Assembly (NCBI GenBank): GCA_013002105.1
Contig: JABDKS010000791.1
Location: 1 to 21,401, forward strand
Source of the DNA: Pirellulaceae bacterium
GTDB lineage: Bacteria; Planctomycetota; Planctomycetia; Pirellulales; Pirellulaceae
Direction of reading: 5' to 3'
Length of the DNA stretch: 21,401 nt
Positions 8,612 through 15,784 of this stretch are shown piece after piece. A model generated the notes under the pieces. The model worked only from the letters and a program-made list of their open reading frames with translations, was not told where the DNA came from and made no database searches. Positions within the stretch are counted from its first letter, which is position 1, and every line of letters starts with the position of its first letter. Both the position numbers and the translations under genes were made by a program.

Positions 8612-9505
8612 ATGAGCACCGTGCCATCCCAATCGAATGCTTCGGCGTCGGTTCCAGATAGTCGAGGCCGCTTTGGTGAGTTCGGTGGGCGCTTTGTTCC
8701 TGAAACGCTGACCCGGGCGTTGGATCAACTGGCCGACGAATACGAATTGGCCAAGAAAGACGCGGCATTTCAGCAGGAGTTACGTGGTCTGCTGAAAACA
8801 TTCGTGGGGCGTCCCAGTCCACTGTATCACGCCAAACGACTGACCCAGAGCGTCGGCGGCGCACAAATCTGGCTCAAACGCGAGGACGTCAATCACACCG
8901 GTGCCCATAAAATCAATAACACGCTGGGACAGGCACTTCTGACGCTGCGAATGGGCAAAACCCGTGTGATCGCCGAAACCGGCGCGGGCCAACATGGTGT
9001 TGCCTCCGCGACCGCTTGTGCTCACTTTGGGTTGCCTTGCACGGTCTACATGGGCAGCGAAGACATCCGCCGGCAAAAGCCCAACGTCTTTAGCATGAAG
9101 CTACTGGGTGCCGAAATCTGCCCCGTCGAAAGCGGTAGCAAGACGTTGCGTGACGCGGTCAACGAAGCGATGCGGGACTGGATGTCCTCGGTCGAAAACA
9201 CCCACTACATCATTGGCAGCGTGATCGGACCGCATCCGTTTCCGATGATGGTTCGCGATTTCCAAGCCGTGATCGGGCAAGAGACACGCGAGCAATGTCG
9301 CGATACCTTTGACCGCCTTCCTGATTGTGTGGTCGCCTGTGTCGGTGGCGGCAGCAACGCGGCGGGGATGTTTTATCCGTTCGTCGAAGATGACGGCGTG
9401 CGAATGGTGGGTGTCGAGGCGGGTGGTCGCGGTAATGGACCGGGCGATCACGCATCGCCGCTTTCGTTTGGTAGCCCTGGCGTGCTGCATGGTAGCTACA
9501 GCTAA
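8612..9505 (+). CDS. trpB: TrpB N-terminal fragment (297 aa)
   Basis: This is the part of trpB before the in-frame TAA. It begins at ATG 8612 with a short extension before the conserved [16 protein letters not shown] and contains the catalytic lysine (Lys100), Glu122 and the glycine-rich PLP phosphate loop. It ends at HGSYS. It lacks the roughly 110 C-terminal residues that complete the PLP site and the fold, so alone it should not be active. Confidence 0.75.
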   Translation: MSTVPSQSNASASVPDSRGRFGEFGGRFVPETLTRALDQLADEYELAKKDAAFQQELRGLLKTFVGRPSPLYHAKRLTQSVGGAQIWLKREDVNHTGAHKINNTLGQALLTLRMGKTRVIAETGAGQHGVASATACAHFGLPCTVYMGSEDIRRQKPNVFSMKLLGAEICPVESGSKTLRDAVNEAMRDWMSSVENTHYIIGSVIGPHPFPMMVRDFQAVIGQETREQCRDTFDRLPDCVVACVGGGSNAAGMFYPFVEDDGVRMVGVEAGGRGNGPGDHASPLSFGSPGVLHGSYS

Positions 9506-9835
9506 GTGATGCAAGACGACGACGGACAAACCTGTGATGTGCATAGCATGAGTGCTGGTTTGGACTATCCCGGTGTTGGACCCGAACACAGTTACTGGAA
9601 ACAAACCGGTCGGGTGGAATACATCGAGTGCGGCGACGATGCAGCGATGAAAGCGTTCGATCAACTTGCGCGCACCGAAGGAATCATCGCGGCGTTGGAA
9701 TCAAGCCACGCGGTGGCCAAAGCGATGACGTTGGCGGCTGATATGCCGACTAACCAACACTTGGTCGTCTGCCTGTCTGGTCGCGGCGACAAAGACGCGA
9801 TGGAAATTGCACGGTTACGCGGTGAGAGTTGGTAA
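9506..9835 (+). CDS. trpB: TrpB C-terminal fragment (about 109 aa)
   Basis: This fragment is in the same frame as the N-terminal part and starts directly after the TAA with adjacent GTG and ATG codons (9506, 9509), so termination-reinitiation is conceivable. No Shine-Dalgarno sequence precedes it; the upstream bases are conserved trpB coding sequence. It holds [14 protein letters not shown], the [11 protein letters not shown] helix and LSGRGDKD. Conservation is undiminished, so the break is recent or artificial, or the two pieces are both made and assemble. Confidence 0.6.
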   Translation: MMQDDDGQTCDVHSMSAGLDYPGVGPEHSYWKQTGRVEYIECGDDAAMKAFDQLARTEGIIAALESSHAVAKAMTLAADMPTNQHLVVCLSGRGDKDAMEIARLRGESW

Positions 9836-9937
9836 CCGTGACGAACGACCGCGCCGTTGGCAGCAATCGTCCATTGAACGTCATGTTTTGCGATCAATTG
9901 CAGTCACCACTGATCGGTGATCGCTACTCGGCCCACG

Positions 9938-9943
9938 CAGGAG
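9938..9943 (+). promoter_or_regulatory. Ribosome binding site fixing the start of the UPF0173 gene
   Basis: CAGGAG at 9938-9943 lies nine bases before ATG 9953. It selects that start over an in-frame ATG at 9917, whose 12 extra residues do not look like the family N-terminus. Confidence 0.7.
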
Positions 9944-9952
9944 AATCACACA

Positions 9953-10636
9953 ATGCCCAAACTGACCTGGCTTTCGCACGGAACTTGGCTGATTGAATCG
10001 GAAGGGCATCGTGTCTTGCTCGATCCATTCCTGACAGAAAATCCGTCGGCAACGATCAGCCCCGACCAATTGGAACCGATCAGTCACATTCTGATTTCAC
10101 ACGGCCATTTTGATCATGTCGCTGACGCCGCCGAAATCGCGAATCAGCACGGCGCAACGATCGTTGCGATATTTGAAATTGCACAATGGTTCGCCAACGA
10201 ACATGGCGTGGGTTCGACGATTGGCATGAATCTGGGCGGGGCAACCGATTTGCCATTTGGTAACGTCAAAATGGTCCCGGCACTGCACTCCAATTCGCTA
10301 CCCGATGGGACTTACGGTGGCGACCCCGCTGGCTTTTTGCTGACGATCGAAGGCGAGCGGATTTACTTTGCCTGCGACACGGCGCTGTTCAGCGATATGA
10401 AACTCCACGCTCACGGAGTCGACGTGGCAGTCTTGCCGATTGGTGACCTGTTTACGATGGGAATCGATGACAGTGTCCAGGCGACAAAGCTGATCGAGCC
10501 CAAGATTGTGTTTCCCGCCCACTACAACACATGGCCGCCGATTGCTCAGGATGCACAAGAGTGGGCCGAAAAAATCAGCACGCGAACCGGGGCCAAGCCA
10601 GTCGTGCTCACGCCCGGCGAAAGCTACGAACTGTAG
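9953..10636 (+). CDS. UPF0173-type metal-dependent hydrolase (metallo-beta-lactamase fold)
   Basis: The 227-residue protein is a compact cytoplasmic metallo-beta-lactamase-fold hydrolase of the UPF0173/YtkL group, with length typical of the family. Metal ligands are visible in order: HGHFDH (His50, His52, Asp54, His55), His112 in PALHSNS, Asp142 in FACDTALFSD and His190 in FPAHYNTWPP. MPKLTWLSHGTWLIE is the usual family N-terminus. The physiological substrate of UPF0173 proteins is not established as far as I know. It follows trpB by 117 bp on the same strand and is convergent with the Rieske gene. No terminator was seen between it and either neighbour. Confidence 0.9.
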   Translation: MPKLTWLSHGTWLIESEGHRVLLDPFLTENPSATISPDQLEPISHILISHGHFDHVADAAEIANQHGATIVAIFEIAQWFANEHGVGSTIGMNLGGATDLPFGNVKMVPALHSNSLPDGTYGGDPAGFLLTIEGERIYFACDTALFSDMKLHAHGVDVAVLPIGDLFTMGIDDSVQATKLIEPKIVFPAHYNTWPPIAQDAQEWAEKISTRTGAKPVVLTPGESYEL

Positions 10637-10650
10637 TCAGGCTTGCCGAT

Positions 10651-10678
10651 CGAATTTGGGCACGGACCGAATTTGGGC
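10651..10678. repeat. 11-bp direct repeat with 17-bp period
   Basis: CGAATTTGGGC occurs at 10651-10661 and again at 10668-10678 in the short convergent spacer between the UPF0173 and Rieske genes. There is no hairpin or T-run that would make this a terminator. Confidence 0.6.
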
Positions 10679-10718
10679 GTAGGCCGTCAGACCTGCATCG
10701 TATAAGCGGGTCAAACCG

Positions 10719-11063
10719 TTACGATTCGTCGTCCGCTTTTTCCTCGACTTCCTTTTCTCGCACCAAAACGTCGTCGCCGTCGACTTTGACTTCAAAACAA
10801 TCCACTTTGATCCGTGGATTGTCGACCCAGGTTCCGTCCTTGATACAGAACCGCCAAGCATGCCAGGGGCACGTAACGGTGTGGTCTTCGACGTGGCCTT
10901 CGGCCAACGATGCACCCATGTGAGGACACAGATCGTCAATCGCATACCACTCGCCATCCTTGTGAAAAACGGCCACCATCCGTCCATCCACCGGTACGGC
11001 GCGACCGACACCTTCTTCGAAGTCCGCTACTTTTCCGACCGATTCAAAGTCGCTCACGCTCAT
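10719..11063 (-). CDS. Rieske [2Fe-2S] ferredoxin-like protein
   Basis: This small (about 114 aa) cytoplasmic electron carrier or regulatory ferredoxin has the two-box Rieske motif: CPHMGASL and CPWHAWRF, with spacing Cys-x-His then Cys-x2-His, which ligate one [2Fe-2S] cluster. It resembles the NirD/biphenyl-dioxygenase-ferredoxin group and has no membrane anchor. The tail after the fold (VREKEVEEKADDES) is highly charged. The start is uncertain: adjacent GTG 11066 and ATG 11063 lie only 0-2 bases after AGAAGG, whereas GTG 11057 (MSDFESVGK) is eight bases from it and fits better. No partner oxygenase or reductase lies nearby, so the electron acceptor is unknown. Confidence 0.9.
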   Translation of the reverse strand: MSVSDFESVGKVADFEEGVGRAVPVDGRMVAVFHKDGEWYAIDDLCPHMGASLAEGHVEDHTVTCPWHAWRFCIKDGTWVDNPRIKVDCFEVKVDGDDVLVREKEVEEKADDES

Positions 11064-11066
11064 CAC

Positions 11067-11287
11067 CTTCTAAAATATCCGGATTCCCGCCCATACGGAC
11101 CGGAATCCCTTGCGTAAAAATGCCTCTACCGCACACACTTTAGCGTCCGATGGCGTTCGCACACAGCGTACGGGTCGCCCACACGCCCACGCGACGGTCG
11201 CTGTAATGGCTCGAGTTTCGACTCCAGCATCCATTTTCGCGATCGCCACAGTCGATCAACCTACGCTTTCCCACCCGTTGAAACCGC
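11067..11287. promoter_or_regulatory. Divergent spacer between Rieske and radical SAM genes
   Basis: This 221-bp region holds the promoters of two divergent genes. An imperfect inverted repeat TCCGGATTCCCG / CGGACCGGAATCC occurs at about 11080-11108, close to the Rieske start. No strong promoter hexamers or ribosome binding site for the rightward gene were seen. Confidence 0.25.
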
Positions 11288-13123
11288 ATGATCAATCACC
11301 AACGACGTCAGTTGCTCGAATCCCGTGTTTGGCCCCACGTCCAGACTCCGGCTCAATACGTCGGCGGCGAGCGAAACATAGTTGTGAAAGATCATTCGAC
11401 GTTGCGTGGCAAGCTGTGCCTGGGTTTTCCGGACGCCTATACGATTGGGATGAGCCACCACGGATTGCAAGTGCTGTATTCGATGATGAACCGTCGCGAC
11501 GACTGGTGCGCAGAACGCGTGTTCACGCCCTGGCCCGACATGGAAGCCCAACTGCGAAAACACGACATCCCGTTGTACAGTTTGGAAACGTTCACGGCGC
11601 TGAGTGAATTTGACGTGATCGGGTTGAGTCTGCAGTACGAGATCAGTTCGCCCAACGTGCTGACAATGATTGACTTGGGCGGAATCCCGCTGGAGTCGGT
11701 TGACCGAACCATCGCCGATCCGTTGATGATTGCCGGTGGTCCTTGCTGTCAGAACCCAGAGCCGATGGCGGACTATTTTGACGTCATGGTACTGGGTGAT
11801 GGGGAACCGAGTCTGCCAGCGGTGTGCGATCTATGGATGAAACTCAAAGACCGCTATCGGCGTGATGACGGCAGCTTTGCCGACGGCGAACTTGGTCGTC
11901 AGCAACGCGAAGAGGCGGTCGCCGAAATCGCTCGGACGCTTGAGTACGCGTATGTACCACGTTTCTATCAGCCCGAGTACGTCGACAATCGAATCACCGC
12001 GATCAATCGGACCAGACCGGACGTACCCGAAACCATCGCACCGGCTGTCATCAGTGACTTGGACGGCATGCCACTGCCCACGTCGCCGATCGTGCCGTAT
12101 GTCGAATGTGTCCACGACCGGATCGCATTGGAAATCATGCGCGGCTGCCCACACCTGTGCCGATTCTGTCAGAGCACCGTGATCAAACGCCCGCTGCGTG
12201 TTCGCGAAGTCGACACGTTGGTCGATGCGGCAATCGAAAGCTACAAGAATACCGGCTACAACGAAATCAGCATTCTGTCACTTTCCAGTAGCGATTACCC
12301 GCACTTTGAACCGTTGGTCAAAGCACTTCACAAAGTGTTCAAACCGTTGGGTGTGAACATCAGTGTCCCCAGCTTGCGTGTGAACGATCAACTGCGATCG
12401 CTACCACAATTGATTGGATCCCAGCGACGCAGTTCGATGACGCTGGCACCGGAAGTCGCACGAGACGACATGCGTGAACAGATTCGCAAGAAAATCAAGA
12501 ACAGCGACTTGATCGAAGGCTGCCGGGCTGCGTTTCAGAATGGATTTGAAAGTGTCAAACTCTATTTTATGTGCGGATTACCGGGCGAACGGGAAGTCGA
12601 TTTGGATGGCATCGTCGACTTGGCCGAAACGATCGCGACGGTCGGTAAAGAGGTCAAAGGCCGCTACGCCCGCGTCACCGCCAGCGTATCCAACTTCGTT
12701 CCCAAAGCTCACACGCCGTATCAATGGAACGGGATGCAACGTCGCGAGTACTTCAAATGGGCCCACAAGCACATGTGGAGTCGCCGAAAAATTCGTAGCG
12801 TTAACATCAAGTGCCACGATATCGAAACCAGCCTGCTGGAAGGTGTCCTCAGTCGTGGCGATCGCCGCACCGGCAAGGCGATCCGATTAGCATGGCAGCG
12901 GGGTGCGCGGATGGACGGCTGGACCGAACATCTCGATCCCCAGCGATGGTGGACGGCTGTCGAAGACGCCGGACTGGATGTCGAACAGCAAGTTCACACC
13001 AAGTACGAAATGATGGACAAACTGCCCTGGGATCATGTGAACGTCAAGTTTGGTCGCGCTTATCTGGAAAAAGAGCAGGGCAGGGCGAACATCCAGTTGG
13101 CCGCGATGGCCGACGCGGAATAG
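11288..13123 (+). CDS. B12-binding-domain radical SAM protein, TIGR03960-like
   Basis: The 611-residue protein has an N-terminal region resembling the cobalamin-binding-like domain of radical SAM proteins (roughly 1-200, including FPDAYTIGMSHHGLQVLY and GGPCCQNPEPMADYFD). It continues with VMVLGDGE and a radical SAM core. The cluster motif is RGCPHLCRFCQ with Cys287, Cys291 and Cys294, ligating the SAM-bound [4Fe-4S] cluster. Further family segments are EISILSLSSSDYP and YFMCGLPGE. It matches the uncharacterised family whose members in many bacteria are followed by or fused to a DUF2344 protein; no DUF2344 region is evident here at the C-terminus or next door. The reaction is unknown. No Shine-Dalgarno precedes ATG 11288. 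The caspase-like gene starts 61 bp downstream on the same strand. Confidence 0.88.
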   Translation: MINHQRRQLLESRVWPHVQTPAQYVGGERNIVVKDHSTLRGKLCLGFPDAYTIGMSHHGLQVLYSMMNRRDDWCAERVFTPWPDMEAQLRKHDIPLYSLETFTALSEFDVIGLSLQYEISSPNVLTMIDLGGIPLESVDRTIADPLMIAGGPCCQNPEPMADYFDVMVLGDGEPSLPAVCDLWMKLKDRYRRDDGSFADGELGRQQREEAVAEIARTLEYAYVPRFYQPEYVDNRITAINRTRPDVPETIAPAVISDLDGMPLPTSPIVPYVECVHDRIALEIMRGCPHLCRFCQSTVIKRPLRVREVDTLVDAAIESYKNTGYNEISILSLSSSDYPHFEPLVKALHKVFKPLGVNISVPSLRVNDQLRSLPQLIGSQRRSSMTLAPEVARDDMREQIRKKIKNSDLIEGCRAAFQNGFESVKLYFMCGLPGEREVDLDGIVDLAETIATVGKEVKGRYARVTASVSNFVPKAHTPYQWNGMQRREYFKWAHKHMWSRRKIRSVNIKCHDIETSLLEGVLSRGDRRTGKAIRLAWQRGARMDGWTEHLDPQRWWTAVEDAGLDVEQQVHTKYEMMDKLPWDHVNVKFGRAYLEKEQGRANIQLAAMADAE

Positions 13124-13184
13124 CCGCGTGTAATTAAACGATCGCGCCCTTCCGACCGGCAGCTTGACTTTTCGAGACCTTGGT

Positions 13185-14630
13185 ATGAAACGCATCGTGG
13201 TAATTGTTTCGTTCCTGATGGGTCTTTGCCCGCACGGTGTCTTCGCGGAGGTCCCGCGACTCGACCCGGCGAACACCTATGCCGTCATCGTCGGTACCCT
13301 GACCTGGGAACAACGATCGTTGACGACGTACCCCAAGAAAAATCGGCAAGACGTTGTGCTTTCCGAACAGTTGCTTTCGATGGGTGTTCCCAGTGACAAA
13401 GTGACATTGTTGTTGGACGATCAAGCGACCCAGGCGGCGATCGAAAAAGCGGTCACCGATGCCGCCGTCAAAGCCAAACCTGATTCCACGCTGATCATTT
13501 ACTACGCCGGTCACGGAATGCTGGGCCAGACCGGCGGCGTCTTTGCTTGCTACGACATTCGAACACGTAAAACCGACGAAACCGGTTGGCGATTGGCCGA
13601 TTTGGAAAAGACGATCCGCGAGAATTTTCGTGGCAGCCGTGTACTTCTGTTCGCTGACTGTTGTTACTCGGGGTCACTATCGGATGTCACACAAAAGCTG
13701 CAACCGAGCGGTTTTCAGGCCGCCAGCGTGACGTCGGCATCCAATCAGAACGCCTCGACAGGAAACTGGACCTTTACCGTCAGTTTGATTGATCTGCTGA
13801 AAGGTCAACCACTTGCTGATTCCAATCGCGATGGTTGGATCAGTATCAGCGAAGCTGGCTTGGAAATTCGAAAGATGATGCTGCATTACGAAAGCCAACG
13901 CAACGGCTTTTCGCTGCACGGATTGCCGGGCGACTTTCGACTCGCCGCGTCGCGACCGCATCACGATGCCGAAAAAACGGACGCACTGAACAAGCAGATC
14001 GCGACCGAACCGGGAGATTTTGTGGTGGCGAAACAATCTGGTGTGTGGCGACCGGCTCGTGTTGTTGATGAGAAACCCGGACAATTCCAACTCGAATTTC
14101 AAGATTACAGTCAGCGAGTCCGCAAATGGGTGGGCGCCGAAAAAGTCCGGCCACCCGATCCCATCCAATTGAAACCGTTGCCGCCGGCCGAACCATTGGA
14201 AGAACAGGCCGCGTTAGCCAAAGCGACCGTTGACGGAAAGTATTCGCAACTATTGCATCAATTCAAGGTCGAATCGGACTTCAATCAATACGGCGAGTTC
14301 GCGGATTTCGGACGGTGGAACGGCGAATCCTATGCCGGTCACGACAACTTGCCGCCAGGCCATTGGGTTTACGTTTATCCGCACTGGTACATTTGGAATC
14401 AGTCAGCCGAACCGCCCGCCGCTCGCAAGAAACCGCGGGCAAAAGTGGAGCCCAATGGTGTGGGAGCATTACGAAAAGAAATTGCGTCGTTGGATCTGGT
14501 GCACCAAGTGATGAGGCGACGAATTCAAGCGATGCAGGCGTCGATGGACCGATCCCAAGCGGAACTGGACAAGTCCATGAAGCAACGTGCCGAGTTGCAA
14601 AGCCGCTTGGACAAGTTGCTCGGTGAGTGA
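13185..14630 (+). CDS. Exported caspase-like (peptidase C14) protein with EF-hand-like loop, SH3/Tudor-like segment and C-terminal coiled coil
   Basis: I use ATG 13185 (MKRIVVIVSF), which gives a clean signal peptide (1-21, ending VFA), rather than ATG 13164. The product is 481 residues. Residues 30-255 form a caspase/metacaspase-type domain with catalytic His110 (YYAGHG) and Cys160 in ADCCYSGS, both intact. Inside it, residues 212-223 (DSNRDGWISISE) match a canonical EF-hand loop (D, N, D, G, I, E at positions 1, 3, 5, 6, 8, 12). Residues 277-323 (GDFVVAKQSGVWRPARV, ending WVGAEKVRP) look like a Tudor/agenet SH3-like barrel. A Trp/Tyr-rich patch (376-406) and a C-terminal coiled coil (425-480) follow. 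Such peptidases usually cut after basic residues. Location outside the inner membrane is inferred from the signal peptide. The substrate is unknown. Confidence 0.87.
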   Translation: MKRIVVIVSFLMGLCPHGVFAEVPRLDPANTYAVIVGTLTWEQRSLTTYPKKNRQDVVLSEQLLSMGVPSDKVTLLLDDQATQAAIEKAVTDAAVKAKPDSTLIIYYAGHGMLGQTGGVFACYDIRTRKTDETGWRLADLEKTIRENFRGSRVLLFADCCYSGSLSDVTQKLQPSGFQAASVTSASNQNASTGNWTFTVSLIDLLKGQPLADSNRDGWISISEAGLEIRKMMLHYESQRNGFSLHGLPGDFRLAASRPHHDAEKTDALNKQIATEPGDFVVAKQSGVWRPARVVDEKPGQFQLEFQDYSQRVRKWVGAEKVRPPDPIQLKPLPPAEPLEEQAALAKATVDGKYSQLLHQFKVESDFNQYGEFADFGRWNGESYAGHDNLPPGHWVYVYPHWYIWNQSAEPPAARKKPRAKVEPNGVGALRKEIASLDLVHQVMRRRIQAMQASMDRSQAELDKSMKQRAELQSRLDKLLGE

Positions 14631-14742
14631 TCGTCGCGTCGGTTGTGGGTTGAGCGATCCGAACGTGGACGCGTGAGTTGTTCGATAAAAATTCCGATGA
14701 TCGTCTTGGTGCGTGGGGCCGACCTGCCCGTAGCTCCTCACT

Positions 14743-14833
14743 TTGTATCGCCCTTGCAGGGCTCTGATGTACGAATCGCTCTGTCACCCAGGGCGTTGCC
14801 CTGGGCTGAGTTATCACGGCCTTTCAGGCCTGG
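14743..14833 (+). repeat. REP palindrome, left copy, forward orientation
   Basis: Three short hairpins follow each other: GCCCT-TGC-AGGGC (14750-14762), CCCAGGGC-GTT-GCCCTGGG (14787-14805, perfect 8-bp stem) and GGCCT-TTC-AGGCC (14818-14830). All have three-base loops. This is the style of repetitive extragenic palindromes mobilised by RAYT transposases. Confidence 0.8.
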
Positions 14834-14908
14834 ATAGCCGAGCCTGCGCGCCCATCAAGGGAGAGGTGTCGCGTGCCGATATCTCAACCGGTCAGGCCAA
14901 TCACCGCG

Positions 14909-14999
14909 GCCCGCAGGGTCGAAACAATTCAGCCAAGGGCAACGCCCTGGGACTCGCGATCACGCGAGAAAAACCAGCGAGCCCTGCAAGGGCGAAACA
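14909..14999 (-). repeat. REP palindrome, left copy, inverted orientation
   Basis: Read on the reverse strand this repeats the neighbouring REP: GCCCT-GCA-AGGGC (14981-14993) and CCAAGGGC-AAC-GCCCTGGG (14933-14951, one mismatch). Between them is CTCGCG-ATCA-CGCGAG (14953-14968), a perfect 6-bp stem. The two inverted copies form a composite unit directly upstream of the transposase gene. Confidence 0.8.
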
Positions 15000-15066
15000 C
15001 GCGGGCCTCCGATCCACTCTCGCTGTAAAATCTTGGGCGACGTTTCTCACACCAGAGGCAGGTTTC

Positions 15067-15522
15067 ATGGGGCAATCTCTCGTCAAAAACTGGGTTCACC
15101 TCACCTACAGCACGAAAGGTCGACGGCCATGGATACCCGAGATGATCCAGGAGGCGTTGTGGGCGTACCAAGCAGGCATCTTTCAACAATGGGAATCCCC
15201 CTCGCTGATGATCGGCGGAGTGGACGATCACGTTCATGCTTTGTTCACCTTATCCAAAAACCACGCCTTGAAAACGATCGTCGAGCAGGTGAAGAAGAGT
15301 AGTTCGGCATGGATCAAATCAGATGACGCGACGCGCAACCAGCGTTTCGCTTGGCAAGGCGGGTACGCCGCGTTCTCGGTCAGTCAATCCAACGTGCCTC
15401 AAGTGCAGGCGTACATTGCCAAACAACGCGAGCACCATCGTCGACTATCCTTCGAGGACGAATTGCGATTGCTGTTTGAAAAACACCAAATCGAATTCGA
15501 TGAACGCAATGTCTGGGATTGA
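15067..15522 (+). CDS. REP-associated tyrosine transposase (RAYT), IS200-like Y1 family
   Basis: The 151-residue protein is a single-domain HUH transposase. It has the metal-binding HUH pair His55/His57 (GGVDDHVHALF) and the catalytic tyrosine Tyr116 in YIAKQREHH. Its ends are those of the family (GQSLVKNWVHLTYSTKGRRPW at the start, EFDERNVWD at the end). It would nick and rejoin single-stranded DNA at REP hairpins. The frame is open upstream to 14743, but the preceding 108 codons are REP DNA; ATG 15067, with GAGG at 15054-15057, is the sensible start. All catalytic residues are intact. It lies between REP copies on both sides. Confidence 0.92.
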   Translation: MGQSLVKNWVHLTYSTKGRRPWIPEMIQEALWAYQAGIFQQWESPSLMIGGVDDHVHALFTLSKNHALKTIVEQVKKSSSAWIKSDDATRNQRFAWQGGYAAFSVSQSNVPQVQAYIAKQREHHRRLSFEDELRLLFEKHQIEFDERNVWD

Positions 15523-15542
15523 ACATTCGATCGAGCAGCGAA

Positions 15543-15655
15543 TTTTGTTTCGCCCTTTCCGGGCTCTGATATACGAATCTGCCAGGCACCCAGGACAACG
15601 CCGTGGAGCTCGCGATCAAACGCAAAAAACCAGCGAGCCCTGCAAGGGCGAAACC
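15543..15655. repeat. REP palindrome, right copy (compact)
   Basis: This copy starts like the left forward REP (GCCCT-TTC-CGGGC, one mismatch, 15552-15564) and ends like the left inverted REP (GCCCT-GCA-AGGGC, 15637-15649). The middle hairpin, CCAGGACAACGCCGTGG at about 15590-15605, is degraded. It therefore forms one imperfect palindrome of about 110 bp just after the transposase stop. Confidence 0.75.
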
Positions 15656-15690
15656 GTGTTCACGCCGGAATGGACGCTTTGAACATCAAC

Positions 15691-15741
15691 GTCGTTTGCC
15701 AATTGGCGTCGTTTACCAATCGATGTCGTTTACCAATTAAT
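15691..15741. repeat. Three tandem 17-bp repeats
   Basis: Three units of exactly 17 bp run head to tail: GTCGTTTGCCAATTGGC (15691), GTCGTTTACCAATCGAT (15708) and GTCGTTTACCAATTAAT (15725). The first 13 bases are conserved with one change and the last four drift. The array lies between the right REP and the 3' end of purD. Its function is unknown. Confidence 0.8.
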
Positions 15742-15784
15742 GGCGCCGCACCGACACCTTGAATCACGACGCGGCCCGACCGAA

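Larger units (their letters stand above)
8612..9835 (+). pseudogene. trpB: trpB, tryptophan synthase beta chain, interrupted by one in-frame TAA (9503-9505)
   Basis: Taken through the stop, this is one continuous frame of 408 codons including the final stop, the normal length of TrpB, which condenses indole with serine using PLP. The interrupted text reads [18 protein letters not shown]. Intact relatives have an aromatic residue, typically Tyr, at this place, so a single base change TAC or TAT to TAA explains it. Catalytic parts are split: Lys100 (HTGAHKINN), Glu122 (AETGAGQHG) and the phosphate loop GGGSNA (245-250) lie before the stop, while [14 protein letters not shown] and the PLP-ring-binding LSGRGDKD lie after it. 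No other lesion is visible. It may be a sequencing error, a recent nonsense mutation, or a recoded or split gene. No trpA or other trp gene is adjacent. Confidence 0.8.
14743..15655 (+). mobile_element. RAYT/REP unit (REPtron)
   Basis: The unit runs from the left REP pair through the transposase to the right REP copy. Left and right ends share direct similarity: a stretch around GGGCTCTGATGTACGAATC (14760-14778) recurs at 15561-15579 with one change. The segment AACCAGCGAGCCCTGCAAGG (14972-14991) recurs at 15628-15647, and the match extends to GGGCGAAAC. No conventional terminal inverted repeats or target-site duplication were recognised, as expected for RAYTs. Confidence 0.72.

Noticed and set aside
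14743..15066. Upstream extension of the transposase frame by 108 codons
   Set aside because: This DNA is REP palindrome sequence; the known family N-terminus begins at ATG 15067 with a nearby GAGG.
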